A DNA stretch of 64,000 nt, taken from NCBI RefSeq assembly GCF_044762655.1, contig NZ_JBIWER010000003.1:310001-374000 (forward strand). The letters run 5' to 3'. Under the pieces are notes generated by a model that was not told the DNA's origin, made no database searches, and saw only the letters and a list, made by a program, of their open reading frames with translations. Origin of the DNA: Psychrobacillus sp044762655. Its GTDB lineage: Bacteria; Bacillota; Bacilli; Bacillales_A; Planococcaceae. A program made the position numbers and the translations under genes. Of the stretch, positions 50,165-58,543 are shown piece after piece. Position 1 is the first letter of the stretch. Each line of letters opens with the position of its first letter.

Positions 50165-50193
50165 ATTATATGTTGTTTTATTTAAATATGCAA
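50165..50193 (-). promoter_or_regulatory. Sigma-A promoter of speD
   Basis: TTGCAT (50193-50188), 17-base spacer, TATAAT (50170-50165). The resulting leader of about 120 bases contains GTTAGGACCTC and TTAGGACTAAC, a semi-palindromic repeat (about 50104-50125). Confidence 0.65.
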
Positions 50194-50203
50194 GAAATAA
50201 TAT

Positions 50204-50233
50204 ATCCTCTTTCTAAATACTTAGAAAGAGGAT
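50204..50233 (-). terminator. Hairpin after gapB
   Basis: ATCCTCTTTCTAA and TTAGAAAGAGGAT form a 13-bp perfect stem with a four-base loop a few bases past the gapB stop. The following ATATATTATTTC is only weakly T-rich, so some read-through into speD is possible. Confidence 0.7.
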
Positions 50234-50240
50234 GGAATAA

Positions 50241-51245
50241 TCATAGAGATGACGCAACTTTTTTAGTAAGGTCCACTACTCTTGCAGAGTAACCCCATTC
50301 ATTATCGTACCACGCAAGAACTTTCACTTTGCGGTCTCCAATAACCATAGTAGTTAAACCATCTACTGTTGTTGATAGGGTTGTAGTGTTAAAGTCAATT
50401 GAAACGAGCGGTTCCATTGTAATACCCAAAATACCTTGCATTGCGCCTTCAGATGCTTTGACAAAAGCTTTGTTTACTTCTTCAACAGTAACATTTTTTT
50501 GTAAATCCACAACTAAATCAACTAAAGAGACATTCGGAGTTGGTACACGTAATGCCATACCATGAATCTTCTCTTCAAGCTCTGGCAGTACAAGAGTAAG
50601 TGCTTTTGCTGCTCCGGTAGAAGTTGGAATGATAGATTGGCCACAGGCACGTGCACGTCTCAAATCTTTATGAGGATTGTCTAAATTATTTTGATCGTTT
50701 GTATATGCATGAACAGTTGTCATTAACCCATTTTCAATGCCAAATGTGTCATTTAATACTTTAACGACAGGTGCTAAGCAGTTTGTAGTACAGCTAGCAT
50801 TAGAAATAATATGGTGAATCGAAGAATCTAATTTATCATCGTTAACTCCCATTACAATTGTTGCATCTTCGTTTTTTGCAGGAGCAGTAATAATTACCTT
50901 TTTAGCACCAGCTTCAATATGTGCTTTGGCTTTTTCACCGTCGTTGAATTTACCTGTGGATTCAATAACAATATCCACATTTATAGCTTTCCAAGGCAAA
51001 TTGGCTGGATCTCTATCATCTACAATTTGTACACGCTGACCATTTACAATTAATGCATCATCGGCCAATTCAATATTTCCAGTGAAAGTACCATGTGTAG
51101 AATCATATTTGATAAGATGTGCCAATGTTTCTAATGGGTACCTCGCATTAATCGCTACCACATTGATGTCCTCTTGAGCTATTAATTGGCGAAATACCAT
51201 CCGCCCAATACGTCCAAAACCATTAATTGCAACTGAAACTGCCAT
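50241..51245 (-). CDS. gapB: Glyceraldehyde-3-phosphate dehydrogenase, gluconeogenic type (GapB)
   Basis: A 334-residue GAPDH with Rossmann motif INGFGRIGRMV, catalytic Cys152 in SNASCTTNC and the late NEWGYS signature. At the end of the second beta strand it reads INARYP where NAD-specific GapA has an Asp, and YPLETLAHLIKYDSTHG matches GapB, so NADP preference and a gluconeogenic role are likely. In B. subtilis gapB is repressed by CcpN on glucose. The gapB-speD pairing is conserved. Confidence 0.94.
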   Translation of the reverse strand: MAVSVAINGFGRIGRMVFRQLIAQEDINVVAINARYPLETLAHLIKYDSTHGTFTGNIELADDALIVNGQRVQIVDDRDPANLPWKAINVDIVIESTGKFNDGEKAKAHIEAGAKKVIITAPAKNEDATIVMGVNDDKLDSSIHHIISNASCTTNCLAPVVKVLNDTFGIENGLMTTVHAYTNDQNNLDNPHKDLRRARACGQSIIPTSTGAAKALTLVLPELEEKIHGMALRVPTPNVSLVDLVVDLQKNVTVEEVNKAFVKASEGAMQGILGITMEPLVSIDFNTTTLSTTVDGLTTMVIGDRKVKVLAWYDNEWGYSARVVDLTKKVASSL

Positions 51246-51402
51246 ATGAAAAGTCCTCCTGTAACTATGTGATACTTATTGTTTTTTAACCTTGAATTAG
51301 TATAACACATTTTCTTTATTGTGTAGCCCCAAAAAGATAGAATAATAAAGTCGTTATTTTCAGACAAATATTAAATTGTTTCAGTAGTGCTCAGGAAACT
51401 TA

Positions 51403-51512
51403 ATAAAGTCAAAAATTGTTTCTATTATTTCTGAGATGCTTTGGACAGATTTATTGCGTTATAATACCGATTTTTTAAAAAAGGGTGGTCGAGACTAACG
51501 TCACGACCACCC
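51403..51512. repeat. Fold-back repeat, family 2, copy 2, including the coaE terminator
   Basis: AAAGTCAAAAATTG, then GAGATGCTTTGGACAGA and TAATACCGATTTTT, correspond block by block to 18942-19015. It ends in GGGTGGTCG/CGACCACCC (51483-51491 with 51504-51512), which on the minus strand is followed by TTTTTT and terminates coaE. Confidence 0.7.
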
Positions 51513-51542
51513 AATGTTAAACAAAATTATGATTACTTATTT

Positions 51543-52139
51543 TTAGTTTTCTTGTTCCCAAATACCTAATATTTTTTTCAATTGTTGTTCGGTTTCTTCT
51601 ATTGATCCATTGTTATAAATAACCGCATCCGCACCTTCTTCTTTAACTGATAAAGGTAATTGTGATTGAATACGTAATTTGGCTTCCTCGTTCGTAAAAC
51701 CATTCCGTGCCATTAATCTTTCTAGCTGCGTCTGCTCAGTTACTGTCACTACTAAAATTTTATCCACAAATGCCTGCAGCCTACTTTCAAAAAGCAAAGG
51801 AATATCCATAATGATGACTGGATGATTTTGCTGCACTAAATGCTCCTTCTGGGCTAGCATTTCTGCTCGAATAGCAGGATGAATAATATCATTTAACTGT
51901 TTGCGTTTAGAAGGATTCGAAAAGATGATCTCACCTAGTGCTTCACGATTTAAAGCACCATCTTCGTGGGTAACTACAGGACCAAATGTTTCTTTAATCA
52001 TTTCAAGTGTCCTAGTACCTTTTTCTACTACTACACGCGCGACAATATCCGCATCTATTATCGGGAAGCCCATTTCTTTTAACATATTGGAAACAGTACT
52101 TTTCCCGCTAGCAATACTACCTGTTAATCCGATAATCAT
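51543..52139 (-). CDS. coaE: Dephospho-CoA kinase
   Basis: A 198-residue P-loop kinase for the last step of coenzyme A synthesis. Walker A is GLTGSIASGKSTVS at the N-terminus, IIDADIVAR holds the catalytic Asp, and the lid region lies in VTVTEQTQLERLMARNG. Full length. It starts 12 bases after mutM in the polA-mutM-coaE series. B. subtilis has ytaF between mutM and coaE, absent here. Confidence 0.95.
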   Translation of the reverse strand: MIIGLTGSIASGKSTVSNMLKEMGFPIIDADIVARVVVEKGTRTLEMIKETFGPVVTHEDGALNREALGEIIFSNPSKRKQLNDIIHPAIRAEMLAQKEHLVQQNHPVIIMDIPLLFESRLQAFVDKILVVTVTEQTQLERLMARNGFTNEEAKLRIQSQLPLSVKEEGADAVIYNNGSIEETEQQLKKILGIWEQEN

Positions 52140-52151
52140 CTAGTTGCTCCC

Positions 52152-53024
52152 TTAATTCTGACATGCTGGACAGTAGGTAGATGTACGACCACCGATTGTC
52201 TTCTGTTTTGTTTTCGTACCACAGACTCCACATTCCTTTTTGCCATACATTTGGAGTCTATTTTGCATATTGCCTGCTCCACCGTTAACAGTACGATAAT
52301 CTGAAATCGTACTGCCTCCGTTTTCAATACTATCTAGCAGAACAATTACAATTTCTTGAAACAACTGAATTTTTCGCTCTCTACTAATCCTTTTTACTGT
52401 ACGGGCTGGATGTATTTTCATACGAAATAACGCTTCAGTTGCATATATATTCCCACAACCAGATATGATATGACCATCCATGATAAATTCTTTTATTGCT
52501 TTATTTTCATATTTTGGTAATGCGCTCATATGCAGAAAATGATCCAATGCATGTTGATCAAAAGGCTCGGGTGCCATCAGCAACAAAGGTGGATAGTCCG
52601 CTTCTGTTTCTAAAAAACGCAGTTCTCCAAATCGGCGAATATCCGCATAGACTAGCATGTCACCCTCTTCAAAAAAGAGACTAACATGCGCATGCTTTCT
52701 AAATTTATCTTCAGTTATTTCATGCACGTTTTTCACAGAAAACCACGCTCCTGACATACCCAAATGAGAGACGAGCATATGAGGTTGTCCATCTATTAAT
52801 AGATGGAAATATATATATTTAGATCGTCTTTCTAAATGATCTATCTTCGCACCGGTTAAAGCTAAACAAAAATGATCTACGTCTAGCCCTTTTATAATTG
52901 CTTCTTTGCCATTCGCTTTAGATTTATAAATGGTATCAGAAACCTCCACAGACTTAATCGTCTTTCCTGTGACGATCGGTTGGAGAGCGCGCAATACGCC
53001 CTCCACTTCTGGTAATTCAGGCAT
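52152..53024 (-). CDS. mutM: Formamidopyrimidine-DNA glycosylase
   Basis: A 290-residue base-excision-repair glycosylase/AP lyase that removes 8-oxoguanine and Fapy lesions. The mature N-terminus PELPEVEG provides the catalytic Pro1 and Glu2. The middle HIISGCGNIYATEALF carries the helix-two-turn-helix and DNA contacts, and the C-terminal zinc finger is CGVCGTKTKQKTIGGR to CPAC. I start at the ATG at 53024, eight bases after AGGAGG, since Pro must follow Met. It lies 12 bases after polA. Confidence 0.96.
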   Translation of the reverse strand: MPELPEVEGVLRALQPIVTGKTIKSVEVSDTIYKSKANGKEAIIKGLDVDHFCLALTGAKIDHLERRSKYIYFHLLIDGQPHMLVSHLGMSGAWFSVKNVHEITEDKFRKHAHVSLFFEEGDMLVYADIRRFGELRFLETEADYPPLLLMAPEPFDQHALDHFLHMSALPKYENKAIKEFIMDGHIISGCGNIYATEALFRMKIHPARTVKRISRERKIQLFQEIVIVLLDSIENGGSTISDYRTVNGGAGNMQNRLQMYGKKECGVCGTKTKQKTIGGRTSTYCPACQN

Positions 53025-53036
53025 ACTTACCACCTC

Positions 53037-55664
53037 CTACTTTGTGTCGTACCAAGATGATCCAAAGGCATAATCGACTTTAAGAGGGACAATTAACTTA
53101 ATCGCGTTTTCCATTACTTCTGGAACAATTTTTTCTAGCATTTCAATTTCTTCGGGTGGTGCCTCAAAAATCAATTCATCATGAACTTGCAGTAGCATTC
53201 TAGTTTGCATATTTTCTGTTATTAATCGTTCTGCCATATCGATCATTGCTTTTTTAATAATATCTGCTGCACTTCCTTGAATTGGTGTATTCATCGCAGT
53301 GCGTTCCGCAAAACTTCGTAGATTAAAGTTTGAACTTGTTATTTCAGGCAAATACCTTCTTCTATTTAATATGGTAGTAACGTAGCCTGTTTGTTTTGCA
53401 TCATGAACAATATCATCCATATATTCTTTAACTCCTGGGAAGCTATTTAAATAATTCTCGATAAACTTGGCCGCTTCTTTTCTAGTAATATCCAGGTTTT
53501 GTGATAACCCATAATCACTAATACCATATACGATACCAAAGTTAACCGCCTTAGCAGCACGACGCATATCGGATGTAACACCATCCTGCTCTACATGAAA
53601 GACATCCATTGCTGTTTTCGTATGAATATCTAAATCATTATTAAAAGCATCTACTAGGTTTTCATCCTTTGACATATGAGCAAGCACACGCAATTCAATT
53701 TGAGAATAATCGGCTGCAAACATTACCCATCCAGGTTGAGAAGGGACAAATGCTTTACGGATCTTTCTCCCCTCTTCTAAACGAACTGGTATATTTTGTA
53801 GGTTAGGATTGATCGAACTCAAGCGACCAGTTGAAGTAAGTGCTTGTTGATACCTTGTATGAATTTTACCATCATCTTCATGAATCTCTTTTAACAATCC
53901 TTCAATATACGTCGAATTGAGCTTACCTAATTGACGATACAGTAGAATTTGTTCGATTATTTCATGCTCATTTGCAAGTTTCTCTAGAACATCCGCGGCA
54001 GTTGAATAGCCTGTTTTTGTCTTTTTGATAGGTGTAAGTCCAATTTTTTCAAATAGTATTACACCTAATTGTTTAGGTGAATTAATATTAAATGTTTCTC
54101 CCGCTAGTGTATAAATGTCTTGTTCAATCGCCTGCAGTTTAATATTTAGCTCATGACCCATTTCTACTAGTATTTTTTTATCCACTAAAACTCCATCCGA
54201 TTCCATCGTGCCGAGGATAGAAGCAAGTGGCAGCTCTATTTCTTTATACAATGCGTATTGTTCATTTTCTTCAAGCTTTACTTCTAACTTTTCTTTTAAA
54301 TCCCATATTGCCTTTGCTTTTCTAACTGCATGTTCTGCAATTTTATCGATTTCAGGCGCGGATTTTTTGGCACCTTTTCCGTAAACACTATCATTTGTCA
54401 GCAGGTTAAAGTAACCAAATTCTTTCGCAATTGCTGCAACGTCCTCTGACGAAATAGCTGGATTTACTATATACGCTGCTAATAAAAGGTCAAATTCAAC
54501 TCCATGAACATTAACATTGTGTTTTCTGCTAACAGCTTGTGTTGCTTTTGAATCTGCTAAATATTTTTTGTTTGTATTATTCTCTAACCACGAACAAAAA
54601 TCCTCCGATTTAAAAGCTACATCTGCTGGAGCAAAATAACCTTTTTCTCCATTCGATAAAGCAATGCCTAATAATTCGCTTGTATGGTATTGAACATCAT
54701 ACATCTCTAAATGGACTGACATAACTTTGTCTAATATAGTAGAGTCTATTTGTTCAATAATCTCGAATGCTACTTCTGTCGTTTCTAATTCCTCTGAAAT
54801 ATAGTCAGTCTTATCCAAAAGTGTTTTAAAAGATAGTTCCTTCCAAACTTCAATTACCTCTTCCATATCGGGACCATTATATGAAATATCTTTAATAGAA
54901 ACCTCTATTGGTGCAGCTGTTTCAATTGTAGCCAATGCTTTACTCATAATAGCCTGTTCTTCATTGGCAATAAGTTTTTCCTTTAACTTAGCGCCACTCA
55001 CTGTTTCCAACGCTTTGTACAAATTCTCAACAGAGCCATGCTCCTTTAATAGCTTTATAGCTGTTTTTTCCCCTACACCCGGCACTCCAGGAATATTATC
55101 TGAAGCATCACCCATCAAGCCTTTCATATCGATAATTTGTAAAGGAGTTAAACCATACTTTTCTTGCACATGTTCAGGTGTGTACTTTTCAATATCGGTA
55201 ATTCCTTTTCTCGTAATATATACAGTTGTTTTATCGGTAGCTAATTGTGTTAAGTCCTTATCTCCGGAAACAATCACTACTTGCTGGCCTTTTTCATCCG
55301 CTTGCTTACTTAAAGTGCCGATAATATCGTCCGCCTCATACATTTCCAGTTCGTACCTCTTAATACCATACGCATCGATCAATTTACGTATATAAGGAAA
55401 TTGTTCTGAAAGCTCTGGTGGAGTTTTTTGTCTCCCACCTTTATATTCACCAAATGTTGAATGACGGAAAGTTGTTTTTCCAGCATCAAATGCTACTAAC
55501 ATATGGGTTGGATTTTCTTCTTCCATAATTTTTTGTAGCATCATTGTAAAGCCATACACTGCATTTGTATGTATACCATGTTCGTTCGTTAATAAGGGCA
55601 GGGCAAAAAAAGCTCTGTAAGCCAAACTATTGCCGTCTAATAATAAGATTTTCTCGGTTGACAA
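53037..55664 (-). CDS. polA: DNA polymerase I
   Basis: An 875-residue repair and lagging-strand polymerase. The 5'-nuclease (1-290) has LLLDGNSLAYRAFF, EADDIIGTL and GDASDNIPGVPGVGEKTA. The exonuclease-like middle (about 300-470) lacks the DxE metal motif (HLEMYDVQYH is at that place), so proofreading is probably lost, as in other Bacillus enzymes. The polymerase has motif A DYSQIELRVLAHMS, motif B RRAAKAVNFGIVYG and motif C QVHDELIFEAP. Translation starts at a TTG nine bases after AAGGAG. Confidence 0.96.
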   Translation of the reverse strand: MSTEKILLLDGNSLAYRAFFALPLLTNEHGIHTNAVYGFTMMLQKIMEEENPTHMLVAFDAGKTTFRHSTFGEYKGGRQKTPPELSEQFPYIRKLIDAYGIKRYELEMYEADDIIGTLSKQADEKGQQVVIVSGDKDLTQLATDKTTVYITRKGITDIEKYTPEHVQEKYGLTPLQIIDMKGLMGDASDNIPGVPGVGEKTAIKLLKEHGSVENLYKALETVSGAKLKEKLIANEEQAIMSKALATIETAAPIEVSIKDISYNGPDMEEVIEVWKELSFKTLLDKTDYISEELETTEVAFEIIEQIDSTILDKVMSVHLEMYDVQYHTSELLGIALSNGEKGYFAPADVAFKSEDFCSWLENNTNKKYLADSKATQAVSRKHNVNVHGVEFDLLLAAYIVNPAISSEDVAAIAKEFGYFNLLTNDSVYGKGAKKSAPEIDKIAEHAVRKAKAIWDLKEKLEVKLEENEQYALYKEIELPLASILGTMESDGVLVDKKILVEMGHELNIKLQAIEQDIYTLAGETFNINSPKQLGVILFEKIGLTPIKKTKTGYSTAADVLEKLANEHEIIEQILLYRQLGKLNSTYIEGLLKEIHEDDGKIHTRYQQALTSTGRLSSINPNLQNIPVRLEEGRKIRKAFVPSQPGWVMFAADYSQIELRVLAHMSKDENLVDAFNNDLDIHTKTAMDVFHVEQDGVTSDMRRAAKAVNFGIVYGISDYGLSQNLDITRKEAAKFIENYLNSFPGVKEYMDDIVHDAKQTGYVTTILNRRRYLPEITSSNFNLRSFAERTAMNTPIQGSAADIIKKAMIDMAERLITENMQTRMLLQVHDELIFEAPPEEIEMLEKIVPEVMENAIKLIVPLKVDYAFGSSWYDTK

Positions 55665-55679
55665 ATGCTTTCACTCCTT

Positions 55680-55736
55680 CTAAATAAAATCGTCATTCCC
55701 TATATCTTACCATGACAGTAAGGGGAATGACGATTC
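55680..55736 (-). terminator. Terminator of hflKC
   Basis: AATCGTCATTCCC pairs with GGGAATGACGATT across a long loop; TTATTT follows on the minus strand. It lies just past the hflC stop. Confidence 0.8.
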
Positions 55737-55741
55737 ATATA

Positions 55742-56722
55742 CTATTCTAAGTAACCCGATAAAATATTTGCATAAGGTGAATCGGATGGGATGATGATCA
55801 TTGTATCATCACCAATGGTTTTCTTATAAGACTCTAACGTACGGTATAAGGAATAGAACTCAGGATCCTTTGAGAAACTATCGTTATAAATTTTTGCTGC
55901 CTCTGCTTCTCCATCTGCTTTAATCACTGCTGCGTCTTTGTTAGCTTTAGCTAACATTTCCCGAACTTCACGATCTGTATCTGCTTCAATACGGCGTTTA
56001 TCTGCATCCCCCGTGGACAGGAATTTTTGTGCAATACTTTGTCTTTCCGAAATCATTTCGTTGTAAACGGACTGCTCATTCTCTTGTGGAAGATCAGTAC
56101 GTTTTATACGGACGTCTATTACTTCAATTCCGTAATTATCTTTTTTCAATAATTCATTCACATGGCTTGTTATTTGATCATTTAAGCTTCCTCGCGAAGA
56201 ATTTTCATCGTTAATAATCTCACTGTATTCTAATTGACCAAGCTCCGAGCGAACTACAGAGTAGATGAACTCTTCCATACGTGAGCCTGCTCCAACTAAT
56301 GTCCCCGCACTAGAAATCATTTGTTTAACGTTAACTACTCTCCATACTGCATAATTATCAATAATGATTCGACGCTTATCTTTTGTATTGATCTCAGCTT
56401 CAGATAATTTATAATTCATTTGATATTTAGGTACAGTAGTAACAGTTTGAACGAATGGTATTTTCATATGAATTCCTGGAGTTTGTTTTACGTCCTTGAT
56501 CTCTCCGAACTGACGTATAACTTTATATTCCCCTTCTTTTACAACGTAAATATTTGCAAGAGCGATAATAAATAACACAAAAACTAGGAAGATTGCAATA
56601 AATGGCTTAGTATACTTTTTATAATCTGTTGGTTTCTTTTCTTTAGGAGCTTTACTTGGTTTGCTTCCAACTGTTTTAAACTTTTCCTCTAAACCGGAGA
56701 ATGGATTTTTGTTTTCAGCCAT
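55742..56722 (-). CDS. hflC: HflC-like SPFH/band-7 membrane protein
   Basis: A 326-residue protein with a cytoplasmic N-terminus (1-38), one transmembrane helix (about 39-60) and an extracytoplasmic SPFH domain (VKEGEYKVIRQFGEIKDVKQTPGIHMKIPF, read as two adjoining parts). A coiled-coil tail rich in Ala/Glu follows (REVREMLAKANKDAAVIKADGE). In E. coli HflK and HflC cage the FtsH protease. Here no ftsH is adjacent. Its ATG overlaps the hflK stop (TAATG), indicating translational coupling. Confidence 0.87.
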   Translation of the reverse strand: MAENKNPFSGLEEKFKTVGSKPSKAPKEKKPTDYKKYTKPFIAIFLVFVLFIIALANIYVVKEGEYKVIRQFGEIKDVKQTPGIHMKIPFVQTVTTVPKYQMNYKLSEAEINTKDKRRIIIDNYAVWRVVNVKQMISSAGTLVGAGSRMEEFIYSVVRSELGQLEYSEIINDENSSRGSLNDQITSHVNELLKKDNYGIEVIDVRIKRTDLPQENEQSVYNEMISERQSIAQKFLSTGDADKRRIEADTDREVREMLAKANKDAAVIKADGEAEAAKIYNDSFSKDPEFYSLYRTLESYKKTIGDDTMIIIPSDSPYANILSGYLE

Positions 56723-57717
56723 TATTTCCCGCCCCCTTCTTCTTTTTCAGTGTCTTCTTCCGTTTTAGTGTCAGTTGGTGGGACTGCTTGTTTAGTAGAT
56801 TCTAGCGATTGAAGTGGAAGGTATTTCATCGTTCCACCGTCATCATTCATAATGTACAAATTTGCATTTGGAAGGACCGCATCTAACGTCTCCATAACTA
56901 AACGCTGTCTAGTAATCTCTTTGTTATTTTGATATTCTGCGTAAAGCTTATTGAAAAGTGCAACATCACCTTTTGCCTGTTCAATACGAGCAGTTTTATA
57001 GCCTGTCGCATTTGAAATAATAGCATCTTTTTCACCTTCAGCTTCACTTAACTTTTGGTTTTTGTATTTATCTGCCTGATTTACCTTCGTATTTTTTGTT
57101 TCCTCCGCATCTGTTACTGCTGTAAACGCCGAGCGAACCTCTGCATTTGGAAGCTCAACATCTTGCAGCTTCACTGTAAGTACCGTTATTCCAATATCAT
57201 ATTTTTCGATTAAAGTACGCAATAGATCACTTGTATCACTTTCAATCTGTGCTTTTCCAGATGTTAAAGCATCATCGATTTTAGAGTTACCAATAACTGA
57301 GCGAATCGAAGCTGAAGTTGCATCATGTAGTAACTCTCGAGGATTTTCAGCATTAAATAAATATGATTTCGGATCTGTAATTTTCCATTGGACAACTAAA
57401 TCGGTTAGTACAATGTTGTCATCCCCTGTAATCATTTTAGTGTCCTTATCAAATGATTCAATTTCACCGTTTGCTTTTTGGTTGTACCCAAATTGAAGGC
57501 TAAATGTTTCTTTGGATAATTTCTCTACTTTTTGTATTGGCCATGGCATTTTAAACTTTAACCCTGGATCGACTATTGGTTCACTTGCTTCACCAAACGT
57601 TATAACGATTGCTTGTTCTGATTCATCTACTGTATACCAAGATGTAAACACAGCTGATATTAAAATAATGCCAATTACACTCATGGTGATAATAGTTAGC
57701 AGCCTTTTCGTACTCAT
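56722..57717 (-). CDS. hflK: HflK-like SPFH/band-7 membrane protein
   Basis: A 331-residue partner of HflC. It has an N-terminal transmembrane helix (about 7-25), an SPFH domain from TVDESEQAIVITFGEASEPI, a long helical segment (DAEETKNTKVNQADKYKNQK, AEGEKDAIISNATGYKTARI) and an acidic Glu/Thr-rich tail. It lacks the Gly-rich N-terminus of proteobacterial HflK. The ATG at 57717 lies behind AAGGAGG; twenty more open codons upstream are unsupported. First gene of hflK-hflC. Confidence 0.86.
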   Translation of the reverse strand: MSTKRLLTIITMSVIGIILISAVFTSWYTVDESEQAIVITFGEASEPIVDPGLKFKMPWPIQKVEKLSKETFSLQFGYNQKANGEIESFDKDTKMITGDDNIVLTDLVVQWKITDPKSYLFNAENPRELLHDATSASIRSVIGNSKIDDALTSGKAQIESDTSDLLRTLIEKYDIGITVLTVKLQDVELPNAEVRSAFTAVTDAEETKNTKVNQADKYKNQKLSEAEGEKDAIISNATGYKTARIEQAKGDVALFNKLYAEYQNNKEITRQRLVMETLDAVLPNANLYIMNDDGGTMKYLPLQSLESTKQAVPPTDTKTEEDTEKEEGGGK

Positions 57718-57892
57718 GTTACTTCCTCCTTTGTATGTATACTTCCTTTTACGGTTTAACTTGGTAATTGGTTTCAAAAAAGTAGTTCACCTGTTTCATA
57801 AAGACATTATTAGGTAGAATTTTTTAAAGTTTAGTTGGAATATCAACTTCCAAGTTGGAATAGGATGTTTTTTACATTATGGGACATAAGAA
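57718..57892. other. Leader region upstream of hflK
   Basis: AT-rich sequence with a direct repeat AGTTGGAATA (about 57833-57842 and again at 57854-57863) and an interposed TATCAACTTCCA. I could not place a confident promoter, RNA or gene here. Confidence 0.3.
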
Positions 57893-57916
57893 AACCGGGC
57901 AAAAAAAGCCCGGTCC
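57893..57916. terminator. ACCGGGC-type hairpin before the repeat pair
   Basis: ACCGGGC and GCCCGGT around AAAAAAA; the hairpin and the next 20 bases (CCTTTAAGAACAAAAACC) resemble those at 18912-18950. Confidence 0.6.
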
Positions 57917-57944
57917 TTTAAGAACAAAAACCCAGATATGCCAA

Positions 57945-58043
57945 TGATTGTAGCTCCGTCCGGACGCTTTCCGTGGCACGGCTCGAGCCTGTAGTCTCTC
58001 CCTCGTGCTGTCCCACAGGAGTCGCCGACCTGTGCTACAATCC
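57945..58043 (-). repeat. Large fold-back repeat (family 1), minus copy of a head-to-head pair
   Basis: The minus strand reads TGGATTGTAGCACAGGTCGG, GACTCCTGTGGGAC and, at the far end, GGAAAGCGTCCGGACGGAG ending at CAATCA. It faces the plus copy at 58163-58437; about 120 bases separate the two. Confidence 0.75.
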
Positions 58044-58162
58044 ATATAACCTCTGTTATAAAAGTAAAGTTTCAAACAATATCAGTTAAAATGAAAGTCT
58101 GTCCTTTACATGGTCTACAATCCCATTCGAAAAGATTGCCAGTAATTGGATAATTATTTAAT

Positions 58163-58437
58163 AAAAATTTGTCCAATTTTTATATGGTAAGAATAAGCTA
58201 TGCCAAATCTATTTATGTAGTACCACACATTCATTGATTGTAGTGAAAGGTGGCGACTCCTGTGGGATGAGTGAGACACATGAGATATACAGCGACGCGC
58301 TAGCGACGGTGATAGCTCATCGCTCACCCCACGGAAAGCGTCCACCTGAAACGGAAATCATAGGATTATTCATTCATATAAGTCCCTTGAAGCTAGTGTT
58401 AACGGCTCATTTTTATGTACTTTTAACAATTAAAAAA
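58163..58437 (+). repeat. Large fold-back repeat (family 1), plus copy with conserved flanks
   Basis: Left flank AAAATTTGTCCAATTTTT to ACACATTCATTGATTG (58163-58240), core 58235-58360 (GGTGGCGACTCCTGTGGGA to GGAAAGCGTCCACCTG and AAATCA), right flank CTCATTTTTATGTAC to TTAAAAAA. Flank order matches the copies at 19428 and 62911. It adjoins the terminator of the D-aspartate-ligase-like gene. Confidence 0.75.
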
Positions 58438-58462
58438 GCTAGCAAAAATGCTAGCTTTTTTT
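58432..58462 (-). terminator. Terminator of the ATP-grasp ligase gene
   Basis: AAAAAAGCTAGC and GCTAGCTTTTTT around AAAAAT; a perfect 12-bp stem including A/T tails, so it can act in both directions. Confidence 0.88.
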
Positions 58463-58543
58463 AGGTAAATCGTTTGGAAAAGGGGTCTATTTAAATGTAT
58501 CAAATAATTGTTAATGTATTATGAAAGATTTGTAAATATTTCC

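Noticed and set aside
57872..58075. Open frame over the 57.9-kb repeat
   Set aside because: Translated hairpin plus repeat; no ribosome site.
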